From Anseongella ginsenosidimutans (GTDB lineage: Bacteria > Bacteroidota > Bacteroidia > Sphingobacteriales > Sphingobacteriaceae), in the NCBI RefSeq assembly GCF_008033235.1, contig NZ_CP042432.1:4092001-4156000 (forward strand): a stretch of 64,000 bases of DNA. The letters run 5' to 3'. The notes beneath the pieces are model-generated. The model was not told the origin of the DNA. It saw only the letters and a list, made by a program, of their open reading frames with translations, and searched no databases. Both the position numbers and the translations under genes were made by a program. Positions 25,162 through 35,895 of this stretch are shown here, piece after piece. Numbering within the stretch: the first letter of the stretch is position 1; each line of letters starts with the position of its first letter.

Positions 25162-26772
25162 TCAGGTAATGTGGTATCGCATCGTCGGCACAAAAGAATC
25201 CTTACTGGATTGCTTCATCAGGGCCTGGTAGCTTTCCGGAACACTATGCTCGTGCAGCAGGCAGCCCGGTTTCAGATAGGGAAATATCTGTTCAAAGGTT
25301 TTAATCTCGGTAATGCTGGTGCGGCGGTAAATATGCGAACGGTTAATCTTCGAGGGATTATCTATACCGGCGCCTCCCATCAGTTCAATAAAGCCCGCAA
25401 CCGTATCCTTTTGATAATCGGCTACCCGGACACGCTTGTCGGAGACCACAAGGCCTGCGGTCAATTCCTTCCGGTGGGTGGTCACACCTGTGGGACAGGT
25501 GTTTTTATTGCATTCCAGGGCCTGGATGCAGCCTAATGCCATCATCATGGCCCGGGCGCTGTAACAGGCATCAGCGCCCAGCGCGAGCGCCCTGAAAATA
25601 TGGAAGCCTGAAAGGATCTTGCCGGCGGCAAACAACTTGATCTTATTCCTCAGGTTAAACCCGGTTAAGGTATCATGAACGAAAACAAGGCCTTCCTTGA
25701 AAGGCATCCCCACGGAATTGGTGAATTCCAGCGGCGCCGCGCCCGTCCCTCCTTCGCCGCCGTCTACAGAAATAAAGTCCGGCAATATACCGGTTTCGAC
25801 CATGGCCTTGCAGATGGAAACAAATTCGATCTTGTTGCCCACACATAACTTGAAACCCACCGGTTTCCCGCCGGATGCTTCCCGCATCGTTGCAAGCAAT
25901 TCCAGCAGTTCTACGGGAGTTTTAAATGCCGTATGAAATGCCGGCGACAGTACGGTCGTATAGGGTTCCACTTTCCGGATTGCAGCGATCTCCGGCGTAT
26001 TTTTCCCGGCGGGAAGAATACCTCCATGCCCCGGCTTGGCGCCCTGGGAAAGCTTCAGTTCGATCATCTTAACCTGATCATGCGCCGCTGATTCGGCGAA
26101 AACTTCTGCCGAAAAATTGCCTTTTTTATCACGCGCACCGAAATAACCGGTACCCACCTGGAAAACAAGGTCGCCGCCCTGCAGATGGTAAGGGCTGATC
26201 CCGCCTTCGCCGGTATTATGGGCAAAGTTTCCAAGCTTAGCGCCTCCGTTCAATGCCATTACGGCATTTGCACTCAATGCTCCGTAACTCATCGCGGATA
26301 CATTCAGGATGCTTGCCTGGTAAGGTTGCTTGCAGCGGCCCTCGCCAACGGTGACTCGCTGATCGTGATTTATTGTGAGGTAATCTATGGCGGCGATGGA
26401 ATGGTTCATCCATTCATACCCTTCCTCATAGACATCAAGCTGGGTTCCGAAGGCGGAAGTGTCCAGTTCCTTTTTCGCACGCTGGTAAATGAGGGAACGC
26501 TCAACCCGGTTGAACGGGCGGCCGTTGATATCAGATTCAATGAAATACTGGTAGAGCTTGGGCCGCATTTCTTCCATCAGGTACCTGCCGCGGCCAAACA
26601 CCGGGAAATTACGTATGATAGCATGCCGCTTTTGTATCATATCATAGCAGCCCAGCAACACAAAAGGGCCGATGATGGCAAAGGCCCAGAAGAAGGCAGA
26701 GGACACCCAGATACCCAGGCTGGCAAAAATAAGACTTATGACAATGGAAAAGCCGATGAAATCATTACGCAT
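25162..26772 (-). CDS. FMN-binding glutamate synthase-family protein with membrane anchor
   Basis: Stand-alone glutamate synthase central/FMN domain protein. Two N-terminal hydrophobic segments (FIGFSIVISLIFASLGIWVS, FFWAFAIIGPFVLLGC) anchor it to the membrane. The catalytic barrel follows, with SYGALSANAVMALNGGAKLG, HNTGEGGISPYHLQGGDLVFQVG, ISVDGGEGGTGAAPLEF and the Cys-containing ALECNKNTCPTGVTTH. At 536 residues it fits the family of GltB-like proteins without a glutaminase domain. The true substrate of these proteins is not certain, and no small GltD subunit is nearby. It is 6 bases after the divIC gene on the same strand. Confidence 0.9.
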   Translation of the reverse strand: MRNDFIGFSIVISLIFASLGIWVSSAFFWAFAIIGPFVLLGCYDMIQKRHAIIRNFPVFGRGRYLMEEMRPKLYQYFIESDINGRPFNRVERSLIYQRAKKELDTSAFGTQLDVYEEGYEWMNHSIAAIDYLTINHDQRVTVGEGRCKQPYQASILNVSAMSYGALSANAVMALNGGAKLGNFAHNTGEGGISPYHLQGGDLVFQVGTGYFGARDKKGNFSAEVFAESAAHDQVKMIELKLSQGAKPGHGGILPAGKNTPEIAAIRKVEPYTTVLSPAFHTAFKTPVELLELLATMREASGGKPVGFKLCVGNKIEFVSICKAMVETGILPDFISVDGGEGGTGAAPLEFTNSVGMPFKEGLVFVHDTLTGFNLRNKIKLFAAGKILSGFHIFRALALGADACYSARAMMMALGCIQALECNKNTCPTGVTTHRKELTAGLVVSDKRVRVADYQKDTVAGFIELMGGAGIDNPSKINRSHIYRRTSITEIKTFEQIFPYLKPGCLLHEHSVPESYQALMKQSSKDSFVPTMRYHIT

Positions 26773-26778
26773 GATGCG

Positions 26779-27078
26779 CTATTTTTCTCCCTCCTTTACT
26801 ATGATAAATATATCCTCATTATCTTTTTTCATCAGGTAGTTTTCGCGGGCAAATTTTTCCAGCTGTTTTTTATTGCTGTTAAGCTCCATGAGGTCTTTGT
26901 TGATCTTCTCAATTTCCTCCTGGTAGTATTCCTTGTCCTGGTTGATATTATTCAGCCGGACCAAATGCCGCACTTGTGTAATAATGTCATTGGGATCAAG
27001 GAAAAGCATCCAGATCAGGAAAAGAATGGAGGTCAGGTAATACTTGTTTTTCAGAATGTATTTTATTCTTTCCAACAT
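26779..27078 (-). CDS. FtsB/DivIC-family septum formation initiator
   Basis: Small bitopic division protein, 99 residues. One membrane helix (YLTSILFLIWMLFLDP) is followed by a coiled coil (QDKEYYQEEIEKINKDLMELNSNKKQ in two pieces) and the FARENYLMKKDNEDIFIIV motif typical of FtsB/DivIC. In the divisome this family forms a complex with FtsL and FtsQ/DivIB. Its position after eno is the arrangement known from many bacteria (eno-ftsB). Confidence 0.92.
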   Translation of the reverse strand: MLERIKYILKNKYYLTSILFLIWMLFLDPNDIITQVRHLVRLNNINQDKEYYQEEIEKINKDLMELNSNKKQLEKFARENYLMKKDNEDIFIIVKEGEK

Positions 27079-27160
27079 AATCCCGAATATATGAAAAATT
27101 AATGAACTTGCTCAATCTCCCCCATGGAAAGATCAAACAAGTTCATCAAAATTTTATTTT

Positions 27161-27180
27161 CGCCGGCCCTTAGGCCCGCG
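27161..27180 (-). terminator. GC-rich hairpin after eno
   Basis: CGCGGGCC-TAAG-GGCCGGCG on the minus strand forms an eight-pair stem with one mismatch, three bases after the eno stop, followed by AAAATAAAATTTT. A second dyad, ATGAACTTG/CAAGTTCAT, spans about 27099-27145. Either may attenuate reading into divIC; the T-tract is not classical. Confidence 0.45.
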
Positions 27181-27183
27181 GGC

Positions 27184-28470
<1,287 letters not shown>

Positions 28471-28477
28471 TTATTCG

Positions 28478-29590
28478 TTAATGGTTATTCGTTTTTTTCA
28501 TCAGTTCCACGAACTCGTCAAAGAGATACCTTGAATCATGCGGCCCGGGAGAAGATTCCGGGTGATACTGTACCGAAAAAGCATTTTTCCCTTTCATCCG
28601 GATACCTTCAATGCTTTTATCGTTCAGATTAATGTGGCTTATCTCTACTTTGTCGGAGTTTTTAACACCTTCCGGGTCAATCCCGAAGCCGTGGTTCTGC
28701 GAGGTGACTTCACAATGATTGCGAAGAATATTCTTAACCGGGTGATTAATACCCCTGTGCCCGTTATGCATTTTATAAGTGCCTATCCCGTTCGCCAGCG
28801 CCAGCAGCTGATGGCCCAGGCATATGCCGAACAAAGGCTTATCTTTTTCAATGGCTTTCTGTACCGTTTCTACCGCATAGGGCATGGCAGCGGGGTCGCC
28901 GGGGCCGTTGGAAATGAAATAACCGTCCGGTTGCCATTGCTCCATTTCTTCAAAAGGAGTTTTTGCGGGGAAAACTTTCACAAGAACATCCCGGTTATCA
29001 AAATTCCGGAGAATATTCTTTTTTATGCCAAGGTCGAGGGCTGCCACCCGCAGAGAGGCGTCGGGGTCGCCGTACGTGTAAGGTTCTTTGGTACTTACCT
29101 GTGAAGAAAGCTCCAGTCCGTCCATGGAAGGTACCTTCGAAAGCTTTTCCTTCAGGAATTCCAGGTCCGTAGTTTCGGAAGAAATGATCGCATTCATAGC
29201 TCCTTTGTCGCGGATATGGCGCACAAGCGCTCTCGTATCCACGTCCGAAATAGCTACGATATTCTCATTCAGATAATAATCCTGAATGGACTGCGAAGCT
29301 AGCTTCCTGGAATAATTGTAAGTAAAATTCTTACAAACCAGGCCGGCTATTTTGATCGATTCCGACTCCACTTCGTTGTTTTGGATACCGTAATTGCCGA
29401 TATGCGCATTGGTTGTGACCATGATCTGCGCAAAATAGGACGGATCAGTAAAAATTTCCTGGTAACCGGTCATCCCGGTGTTGAAGCAGATCTCTCCGGT
29501 GGTAGTTCCGATCTTCCCTGCAGCTTTCCCGTAAAACACTGTTCCATCTTCAAGTAATAAAACAGCGGGGATATTTACAATACTTTTCAT
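28478..29590 (-). CDS. carA: Carbamoyl-phosphate synthase small subunit
   Basis: Glutaminase subunit that supplies ammonia to CarB for pyrimidine and arginine synthesis. The N-terminal CPSase domain (EDGTVFYGKAAGKIGTTTGEICFNTGMTGYQEI split over its start) is followed by the class I amidotransferase domain with ISNGPGDPA, the nucleophile Cys in GICLGHQLLA and the HPE of YHPESSPGPHD. Length 370 is normal. carB is not adjacent. A TACCTTTG box stands directly before the start codon. Confidence 0.98.
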   Translation of the reverse strand: MKSIVNIPAVLLLEDGTVFYGKAAGKIGTTTGEICFNTGMTGYQEIFTDPSYFAQIMVTTNAHIGNYGIQNNEVESESIKIAGLVCKNFTYNYSRKLASQSIQDYYLNENIVAISDVDTRALVRHIRDKGAMNAIISSETTDLEFLKEKLSKVPSMDGLELSSQVSTKEPYTYGDPDASLRVAALDLGIKKNILRNFDNRDVLVKVFPAKTPFEEMEQWQPDGYFISNGPGDPAAMPYAVETVQKAIEKDKPLFGICLGHQLLALANGIGTYKMHNGHRGINHPVKNILRNHCEVTSQNHGFGIDPEGVKNSDKVEISHINLNDKSIEGIRMKGKNAFSVQYHPESSPGPHDSRYLFDEFVELMKKTNNH

Positions 29591-29597
29591 CGGGATG

Positions 29598-29605
29598 CAA
29601 AGGTA
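29598..29605 (-). promoter_or_regulatory. -7 box (TACCTTTG) directly before carA
   Basis: Minus-strand TACCTTTG matches TAnnTTTG and ends seven bases before the carA ATG, implying a leaderless or nearly leaderless transcript, as at mtgA. Confidence 0.5.
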
Positions 29606-29670
29606 CGTAATTCCATTTGAAAATTTGAAAATGAATCTTGACCTTCGCAGAGGAATTAAATTTTTACAGC

Positions 29671-30486
29671 ATGTCCGTAAGTAAAGAACTGAAAAGGATC
29701 ACCACGCACAGCCTGCAGGAAATGAAAGCCGGCGGAGAAATGATTGCCATGCTCACCGCCTACGATTATTCCACGGCGCTTATCCTGGACGACGCGGGCA
29801 TTGACGTGCTGCTGGTGGGAGACTCGGCCTCCAATGTAATGGCCGGGCATGAAACCACCCTCCCGATTACACTCGACCAGATGATCTACCATGCTTCCAG
29901 CGTGGTACGTGCGGCGAAACGTGCCCTGGTAGTTGTGGACATGCCATTTGGCTCCTACCAGGGGGACTCCCTGGAAGCATTGCATTCAGCCATCCGCATT
30001 ATGAAAGAATCAGGCGGGCATGCCGTAAAGCTGGAAGGCGGAACAGAGGTCCGGGAGTCTGTAGAACGGATCATTTCGGCAGGAATCCCCGTGATGGGCC
30101 ACCTGGGGCTTACCCCCCAGTCCATTTACAAATTCGGCACCTATACCGTGCGGGCAAAAGAAGAAGCCGAAGCCAACAAACTGCTGGAAGATGCCCGCAG
30201 CCTCCAGGAAGCGGGCTGCTTTGCCATTGTCCTGGAAAAGATCCCGGCGAAACTTGCGGCAAAAGTGACGGCCATGCTTGATATTCCCGTGATTGGCATA
30301 GGCGCCGGCCCGGAAGTAGATGGCCAGGTACTGGTCGTGAATGATATGTTAGGAATCACCAATGGTTTTAAACCCCGTTTCCTCCGGCAATACCTGAACC
30401 TGTTTGAAACGATCGGAGGCGCCGTAGGAGAATATATTAAGGATGTAAAGGGAAAGGACTTCCCCGGTGAAAGAGAACAGTATTAG
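29671..30486 (+). CDS. panB: 3-methyl-2-oxobutanoate hydroxymethyltransferase
   Basis: First committed enzyme of pantothenate synthesis, making ketopantoate from 2-oxoisovalerate and methylene-tetrahydrofolate. I start at the ATG giving [18 protein letters not shown]; the frame extends 11 codons upstream towards carA without similarity. Signature blocks: [92 protein letters not shown]. Length 271 is usual. It is divergent from carA and overlaps the next gene by 20 bases. Confidence 0.97.
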   Translation: MSVSKELKRITTHSLQEMKAGGEMIAMLTAYDYSTALILDDAGIDVLLVGDSASNVMAGHETTLPITLDQMIYHASSVVRAAKRALVVVDMPFGSYQGDSLEALHSAIRIMKESGGHAVKLEGGTEVRESVERIISAGIPVMGHLGLTPQSIYKFGTYTVRAKEEAEANKLLEDARSLQEAGCFAIVLEKIPAKLAAKVTAMLDIPVIGIGAGPEVDGQVLVVNDMLGITNGFKPRFLRQYLNLFETIGGAVGEYIKDVKGKDFPGEREQY

Positions 30487-31174
30487 CGATTCAGGGTACA
30501 GCATCCCTGTCCTTTATGAAGACAATCATATTATTGCCGTTAACAAGCCGGCCGGCGTACTCGTGCAGGCCGATAAAACCGGCGATAAGCCTCTTATCGA
30601 TATCATTAAGGACTATATAAAGGTCCGCGACAACAAACCGGGCGGGGTTTACCTCGGCTGTGTACACCGGCTTGACCGGCCTGTCAGCGGGGTGATCCTT
30701 TTTGCCAAAACGAGCAAAGCCCTGGACCGTCTGAATAAATTATTCAAAGAAAGAACTATCCGGAAAACCTATTGGGCCATTGTCAAAACGAGGCCCTCCC
30801 GTAGCGAGGGGCACCTGGCTCATTGGCTGGTAAAGGATCCGGAAACCAACAGGGTTACCGCTCACGGGAAAGAAGTACCCGGCGGACTGTTCTCCGAACT
30901 GGATTACCGGCTTCGAAAAACCGCCGACAGCTGGTTTCTCCTGGAAGTCAATCCCCTCACCGGCCGCCCCCACCAGATAAGGGTCCAGCTGGCCTCCATG
31001 GGCTGCCCTATTCGCGGCGACAAAAAATACGGCGCCCCCAAAGGCAATAACGATGGTTCCATTAACCTGCATGCAAGGAGAATTGCCTTTATTCATCCTG
31101 TAAAACGGGAACCCCTGGAAATTGAGGCGGAATTGCCGGGAAACTCCTTCTGGCAACAGGTAAAAGAGCCCTGA
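30467..31174 (+). CDS. RluA-family RNA pseudouridine synthase
   Basis: Pseudouridine synthase acting on rRNA or tRNA. It begins with GTG inside panB (20-base overlap). The family motifs are clear: [20 protein letters not shown], the catalytic Asp in [49 protein letters not shown] and GDKKYGA. There is no S4 domain, and 235 residues matches the short single-domain group seen in Bacteroidota. Which uridine is modified cannot be told from sequence. Confidence 0.93.
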   Translation: MKENSISDSGYSIPVLYEDNHIIAVNKPAGVLVQADKTGDKPLIDIIKDYIKVRDNKPGGVYLGCVHRLDRPVSGVILFAKTSKALDRLNKLFKERTIRKTYWAIVKTRPSRSEGHLAHWLVKDPETNRVTAHGKEVPGGLFSELDYRLRKTADSWFLLEVNPLTGRPHQIRVQLASMGCPIRGDKKYGAPKGNNDGSINLHARRIAFIHPVKREPLEIEAELPGNSFWQQVKEP

Positions 31175-31234
31175 TCATCCTTTGTAAATACCAAATCGGA
31201 TTTAAATATCAATCGGGGGAATTGAAAAACCGAA

Positions 31235-31603
31235 TCATTTTTTAAAAATAAAGTAGACGGCTAAAACCAAAAAAACGAAGCCGATAAGGTGGTTTGTCCT
31301 GAACGTCTCATTTTTAAAAACGATCAGGGTAAACGCGGTAAAAACAAGCAGGGTGATCACTTCCTGCAGTACTTTTAGCTCTACCAGGCTGAACGGCCCG
31401 CCATTTCCCTTGAATCCGAGCTTATTGGCCGGAACCTGGAAACAGTACTCAAACAAAGCGATTCCCCAGCTTATTAATATGACCGCAGCCAGCCCCAGTT
31501 TATTGAACCATTTCCATTCCGCGAACTTCAAATGCCCGTACCAGGCCAGCGTCATAAAGACATTTGAAAAGATCAAAAGTGCGATCGTCAGAAGCTGTCT
31601 CAT
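31235..31603 (-). CDS. DMT-superfamily DUF486 membrane protein
   Basis: Four-helix membrane protein of 122 residues. Matches DUF486: LLIFSNVFMTLAWYGHLKF, LAAVILISWGIALFEYCFQVPANKLGF, GPFSLVELKVLQEVITLLVF and LIGFVFLVLAVYFIF. Distantly related to EmrE-type transporters, with no proven substrate. It lies 15 bases after the TolC-like gene on the same strand, possibly by read-through. Confidence 0.92.
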   Translation of the reverse strand: MRQLLTIALLIFSNVFMTLAWYGHLKFAEWKWFNKLGLAAVILISWGIALFEYCFQVPANKLGFKGNGGPFSLVELKVLQEVITLLVFTAFTLIVFKNETFRTNHLIGFVFLVLAVYFIFKK

Positions 31604-31618
31604 AGACAGGGTTTAAAG

Positions 31619-33094
31619 TTAATCGAACTCCTGCAATTCCACGATGATCTTGCTGTTCGTTTCAAAATCATAAAGGGTAAGCCTTCGCATGGTGTGATAG
31701 GAGTTCCAGTAATTTCGCATAGCGCCGATAAAGGATTCGATCGCGCGGTCCTTTTCCTGCTGTGCCAGGTTAAGATCTGTGATGCTGATCTTGCCTATCA
31801 GGTAACGTTGCTTGGTGATCTCGTAACGCTTGACGGCAGTTTCCCGGGCTTTCGTGGCTGTGGCCAGCAGATCCCGCTGCAGGTTCCACTGGGCGGTCTG
31901 CTGGAATATTTCCTGTTCAAAGGCCAGCTGTTCCCGTTCAATGTTGGCTTTTTCCAGTTCCAGGTTTGCCTGGGCCATGCGTTTCCGGGATTTAGCCACG
32001 CCCCAGTCCATCAGGGGAATGGAAAGGGTCAGTTGCAGCCGCTGCTGGCTGTTCAGATCGTGGTAAACATCGGACAGCTCAGGGCCGTTCTGGGACAAGC
32101 CGAAATTCGCCAGCAGGTTAATGGAAAGGCTGTTCTCTCCCCTTGCACGCGCTACCTCCTCTTCGGCCTGCAGCCGCCTTCTGCGGAATTCGATCACCGC
32201 CTGTCGGTTTTGCCCGGCTTCTTCGAGGGCCTTGGCGGCATTGATCATGAAGAAAGCCGTGTCGGTTGGGATCTCCAGCTGCAGCGAGGTATTCTTATCC
32301 AGGCCAAGATAACGGATTAGATTCTGCGTAGTAAACTGGTAATTCAGCTCAGCGTTGGAAACGGCATTTCGGGCGTTCAGCAAGCTGAGTTCCATCTGAA
32401 GCAACTCGTTCTCGGCAATTTTCCCCAGCGTATAACGTCCCTGGGATATTTTAAATAAGGTATCGGTATTGGCAAGATTCAGTTCGGCAGTCCGGAGCTG
32501 TATTTGTGCGGCAAGTAAATTGAAATATTGCCGGCTGGTTTCCAGGGAGATCTGCTCCATGTTCTCCACGAACTCCCGCTTGGATGACTCATAGCGAAGC
32601 GGCTCGATTTCCCGCTGCCAGCGGTAAGGGTTATAGAACAGGGAATTCTGGGTATAGGAAATGGCAAAAGGCACCGAAGAGTACGAAGTCGTCTGGGGGT
32701 CGGAAAGGATATCAAGCCGCTCCAGGTTGGACAATACGCTGAAGGTACCGCCCGTAAAAGGCACGTTTTGCCGGAGCCCCAGGTCAAGGCTGTAAAAAGA
32801 ACGGTTCTGACGCACGAAACTCTCCGTCCCGTCCGGGTTGGTGATCTTCGTTATAGAAGTGGAATAATCAGGCAATGTGCTGTAAAGGGATAGCTGTGGC
32901 AGGAAACGCGAACGGTAGTTCCTGAACATCCAGTAGCTGGCTTCGGCCTGGTTAATCGCCTGTTTATAATCCGGTGAAGCCTGCCGGGCCATGGTAATTG
33001 CCTCCTCCAGCGTAAGCTGCGTTTCCTGGGCCCGGGCGCCGGAGAGGCCAAGGAAAAAAATCAATAAATAACTTAGAATGTACTTTTTATTCAT
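31619..33094 (-). CDS. TolC-family outer membrane efflux protein
   Basis: Outer-membrane channel of a tripartite exporter. I start at the ATG giving MNKKYILSYLLIFFLGLSG, a signal peptide ending ARAQ; the longer frame starts inside the permease gene. Two outer-membrane-efflux repeats with long coiled helices are visible (LTLEEAITMARQASPDYKQAINQAEASYW; later ALEEAGQNRQAVIEFRRRRLQAEEEV and REQLAFEQEIFQQTAQWNLQRDLL as separate stretches). About 491 residues. It overlaps the ABC permease by eight bases and is last in the adaptor-permease-channel operon. Confidence 0.93.
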   Translation of the reverse strand: MNKKYILSYLLIFFLGLSGARAQETQLTLEEAITMARQASPDYKQAINQAEASYWMFRNYRSRFLPQLSLYSTLPDYSTSITKITNPDGTESFVRQNRSFYSLDLGLRQNVPFTGGTFSVLSNLERLDILSDPQTTSYSSVPFAISYTQNSLFYNPYRWQREIEPLRYESSKREFVENMEQISLETSRQYFNLLAAQIQLRTAELNLANTDTLFKISQGRYTLGKIAENELLQMELSLLNARNAVSNAELNYQFTTQNLIRYLGLDKNTSLQLEIPTDTAFFMINAAKALEEAGQNRQAVIEFRRRRLQAEEEVARARGENSLSINLLANFGLSQNGPELSDVYHDLNSQQRLQLTLSIPLMDWGVAKSRKRMAQANLELEKANIEREQLAFEQEIFQQTAQWNLQRDLLATATKARETAVKRYEITKQRYLIGKISITDLNLAQQEKDRAIESFIGAMRNYWNSYHTMRRLTLYDFETNSKIIVELQEFD

Positions 33095-34448
33095 ATCTGA
33101 GTGCTTCAATAGGATGTTGGGCAGCCGCCCTTTTCGCGGGAGATATCCCGAATATAAGGCCAATGGATACCGACACCCCGAATGAAACCAGGATGGAAGT
33201 ACCGGATGTGATCGTGCGGATATCAGCAATCCTGTTAACCACCTCCGCTCCTACCACACCCAGGATAATGCCTAAAATTCCGCCGCAGAGGCTGATAATA
33301 ATGGCTTCAGACATAAATTGCAGCGAAATATCCTTCCCGGTTGCCCCGATAGACCGGCGGATGCCGATCTCCTTTGTGCGTTCCGTTACGGAAGCCATCA
33401 TAATGTTCATGATGCCGATCCCGCCAACCAGCAGGGAGATACCGGCGATCACGCCCAGCACCACGTTAAATATGTCCTTCGTTTTTTGCTGCTGCTGAAT
33501 GAGCTGCTGCGGAATGGACAGTTCAAAATCTTCGTTGTCATTATGCCGGCGGGTCAGCAGACGGCGGATCACTTTGGCGGAAACGATCAGGTTCTCCGGC
33601 TCGTTCACCTGGACGATCAGCTCATCCAGCTGATGCTCCGTTTTCAGGTTCTTTGGCTGGCTGCCGTCATCGTTCCTGGAGATAATGATCATGCCTCCCC
33701 CGGAAAAGTCAGGCCCGCCCTCTACCTTTAGCCGCGATCTGTTCTCAAACCTCAGCAAATAGGTTTTCAGGGGAATATACACGTCGTTATTATAATTCCG
33801 GATGCCCAGATCGGCTTCCGCTTCTTCGCTGACGAACTTTTCTTCCACCACGCCGATCACCCGCATCCACTTATCTTTCACCTTGACGTTTTTGCCGATG
33901 GGATCTTCGCCTTCAAACAGCTTCTTTTCAACGGTTTTGCCAATAATACACACAGAATATCCTTTTTCCAGCTGTTCGGAGGAAAAGTAGTTCCCGCGCT
34001 CCACCTTCAGGTTCATGATATCGAAATAATCGTTATCCACCCCTATGAGCTTACCGCTTCCTATTTTACTGCCGGTGATCAGTTCGGTATTCACCTGGAT
34101 CATAGGGCTTACCCTGATGACGGTAGGAACAATTTCGTCAATGCTTTCCGCGTCTTCAAAGGTCAGGCCGGGTGAGAACTTTTTCGGTCCGGAAGCCTTT
34201 TCAGTCGATTCTTCCTCCTCCGAATTCTGCTCTTCAACTACCGGTTTAATGATAATATTATTCGCTCCTATGAGCTTGCTCTGGGAAAGGATCTCGTATT
34301 TGGCGCCGTTTCCGATGGCGAGCATGGTGATCACAGCGGCTACGCCAAACATGATCCCCAGGCCGGTAAGCAATGCCCGGGTCTTATTGGCAGCGATCGC
34401 CTCCAGCGCAATCGAAATATTATTGGATATTCTAACGCTATTTAGCAT
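33087..34448 (-). CDS. MacB-like ABC transporter permease (no ATPase domain)
   Basis: FtsX/MacB-type permease. I start at the ATG giving MLNSVRISNNISIALEAIAANKT-like sequence; the 15 codons before it overlap the adaptor gene. The N-terminal helix (RALLTGLGIMFGVAAVITMLAI) precedes a MacB-like periplasmic domain (about residues 60-310), and three helices follow (FNVVLGVIAGISLLVGGIGIM, FMSEAIIISLCGGILGIILGVV, SILVSFGVSVSIGLIFGISP) ending PAKRAAAQHPIEALRYE. MacB proteins such as the E. coli one carry the ATPase in the same chain. Here it is absent, and no separate ATPase is in the operon. Confidence 0.92.
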   Translation of the reverse strand: MLNSVRISNNISIALEAIAANKTRALLTGLGIMFGVAAVITMLAIGNGAKYEILSQSKLIGANNIIIKPVVEEQNSEEEESTEKASGPKKFSPGLTFEDAESIDEIVPTVIRVSPMIQVNTELITGSKIGSGKLIGVDNDYFDIMNLKVERGNYFSSEQLEKGYSVCIIGKTVEKKLFEGEDPIGKNVKVKDKWMRVIGVVEEKFVSEEAEADLGIRNYNNDVYIPLKTYLLRFENRSRLKVEGGPDFSGGGMIIISRNDDGSQPKNLKTEHQLDELIVQVNEPENLIVSAKVIRRLLTRRHNDNEDFELSIPQQLIQQQQKTKDIFNVVLGVIAGISLLVGGIGIMNIMMASVTERTKEIGIRRSIGATGKDISLQFMSEAIIISLCGGILGIILGVVGAEVVNRIADIRTITSGTSILVSFGVSVSIGLIFGISPAKRAAAQHPIEALRYE

Positions 34449-35691
34449 CGGCCAGCAGGTGTATTTTTTCGGCTTTTGCTTCGTCAGGCTCATTGAGCAG
34501 CACCACGTCTTCCGCCTCCAGGCCTTTCTTAACGATCACAAAATTCTGGTTCGATTTACCCAGTTCCACCTCCTGTTTAAGGATACCCGAGCCGGCGTTC
34601 AGGTAAACGAAGCGTTTGTCGTTCTCCGTAAACACCGCTTCCAGCGGCACTGTCACGACCTCTTTTACCTCGTCAATGAGAATGGTATTGATCGTGGTCA
34701 TGCCCGGGAGCAGCGCCGAGTCCGGTTTGCTGATGGCCACCGTTACCGGGAAAATCTTCGCATCGGAGCCTTGTTTCTTGTCGCCGATATTGGCCACCTC
34801 GGTGACTTTGCCGCTTAACTTAATATTAGGAAAAGCGTCCAGCCCAATGGCTACCTGCTGCCCGACCTTTATCTTGCGAACGTCGATTTCGCTGACAAAA
34901 GTACGGGAAAGCATCTCGGAAAGATCCGGGAGCTGCGCCACATCGGGGTTCCAGGGCGAGATCTGGGAGCCCGCCTCTATCTTCGACCCGTTCCATTCCC
35001 TGACATAGGTCACGATCCCGTTGCCGGGCGCCTTCACGGTAAATTCTTCCCGTATCTTATTGATCTCGTCCAGCCGGTTTTGCACCCTTTGCAGCTGGGC
35101 GCTGGCTTCCACCATTTTCGCTTCCGCCTGCTGCTGCTGTATCTTATACTTTTCCTTGAGCTGTACCAGGCTTCTTTCGATCTTTTCCACGTTCAGGGTT
35201 TCCTGGCGAATGGTGGCGGGAGGTTCAAATTTGGATTGTTCCAGTGTGATCTTCGCCTGCTCCAGTGAAAATAGCGTATTCCTTAATTCATCCCGCACGC
35301 CCCGGAGGGTTAGCGTGGTATCCAGCCGGTTTTGTATAAACCGGGATTCAGCCGCCTGTATATCGGTTGTCGCCTGCTGGAAAGCCTGTTCCAGGGCGCT
35401 TTGGTCCAGGGTGCCCACCACGTCTCCTTTCTTCACGCGCGTCCCTTCCGGTACCAGGCTTTGGATCTTAATATCATAAATTCCCAGGCGCTGCAGGCCC
35501 ATGGGCCCTCTGATGCGTTCGGAGCGCAGCGCTGCCAGCTCCCCGGTTGTCACAATTTCATCCCTGAAATTACCCTTCTTCACCGTATAGGTAAGGTAAT
35601 TTCCCTCCGGACCGGAACGACTGAATACGAAAGCAAGGGTAATCAGCAGTATTACGGCAACTGCAAGGACAATGAGCGTATTCTTCTTCAT
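34438..35691 (-). CDS. MacA/HlyD-like periplasmic adaptor protein
   Basis: Membrane-fusion adaptor linking the inner-membrane permease to the TolC channel. A membrane anchor (TLIVLAVAVILLITLAFVF) is followed by a lipoyl-like half (GLQRLGIYDIKIQSLVPEGTR, VKKGDVVGTLDQSAL), a long coiled coil at about residues 90-210, the second lipoyl half (FTVKAPGNGIVTYVREWNG) and a beta-barrel domain (VGQQVAIGLDAFPNIKLSGKV). 417 residues. First gene of the three-gene export operon; 204 bases separate it from the divergent dehydrogenase gene, with no clear motif. Confidence 0.93.
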   Translation of the reverse strand: MKKNTLIVLAVAVILLITLAFVFSRSGPEGNYLTYTVKKGNFRDEIVTTGELAALRSERIRGPMGLQRLGIYDIKIQSLVPEGTRVKKGDVVGTLDQSALEQAFQQATTDIQAAESRFIQNRLDTTLTLRGVRDELRNTLFSLEQAKITLEQSKFEPPATIRQETLNVEKIERSLVQLKEKYKIQQQQAEAKMVEASAQLQRVQNRLDEINKIREEFTVKAPGNGIVTYVREWNGSKIEAGSQISPWNPDVAQLPDLSEMLSRTFVSEIDVRKIKVGQQVAIGLDAFPNIKLSGKVTEVANIGDKKQGSDAKIFPVTVAISKPDSALLPGMTTINTILIDEVKEVVTVPLEAVFTENDKRFVYLNAGSGILKQEVELGKSNQNFVIVKKGLEAEDVVLLNEPDEAKAEKIHLLADAK

Positions 35692-35895
35692 TGGTTTAGT
35701 ATATATATTGCATATAATTCAGGTTTCCTGCAAGGGCTAATATAGTTATTTGAGACGGAGAATAAAATAAGTCAGACTTTTTTTACGAAATTTTCGTAAC
35801 TTATCTGTTACGTGCTTTCCGGGGATTAAGCCGGTTTTCGCGCATTATACGCTGATTTATTTTAAAAATTACCGGGAAATCCATAAGTTACGAGC

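Noticed and set aside
26185-27102. Open frame of 305 codons on the plus strand
   Set aside because: Antisense to the glutamate synthase-like and divIC genes, with no recognisable domain.
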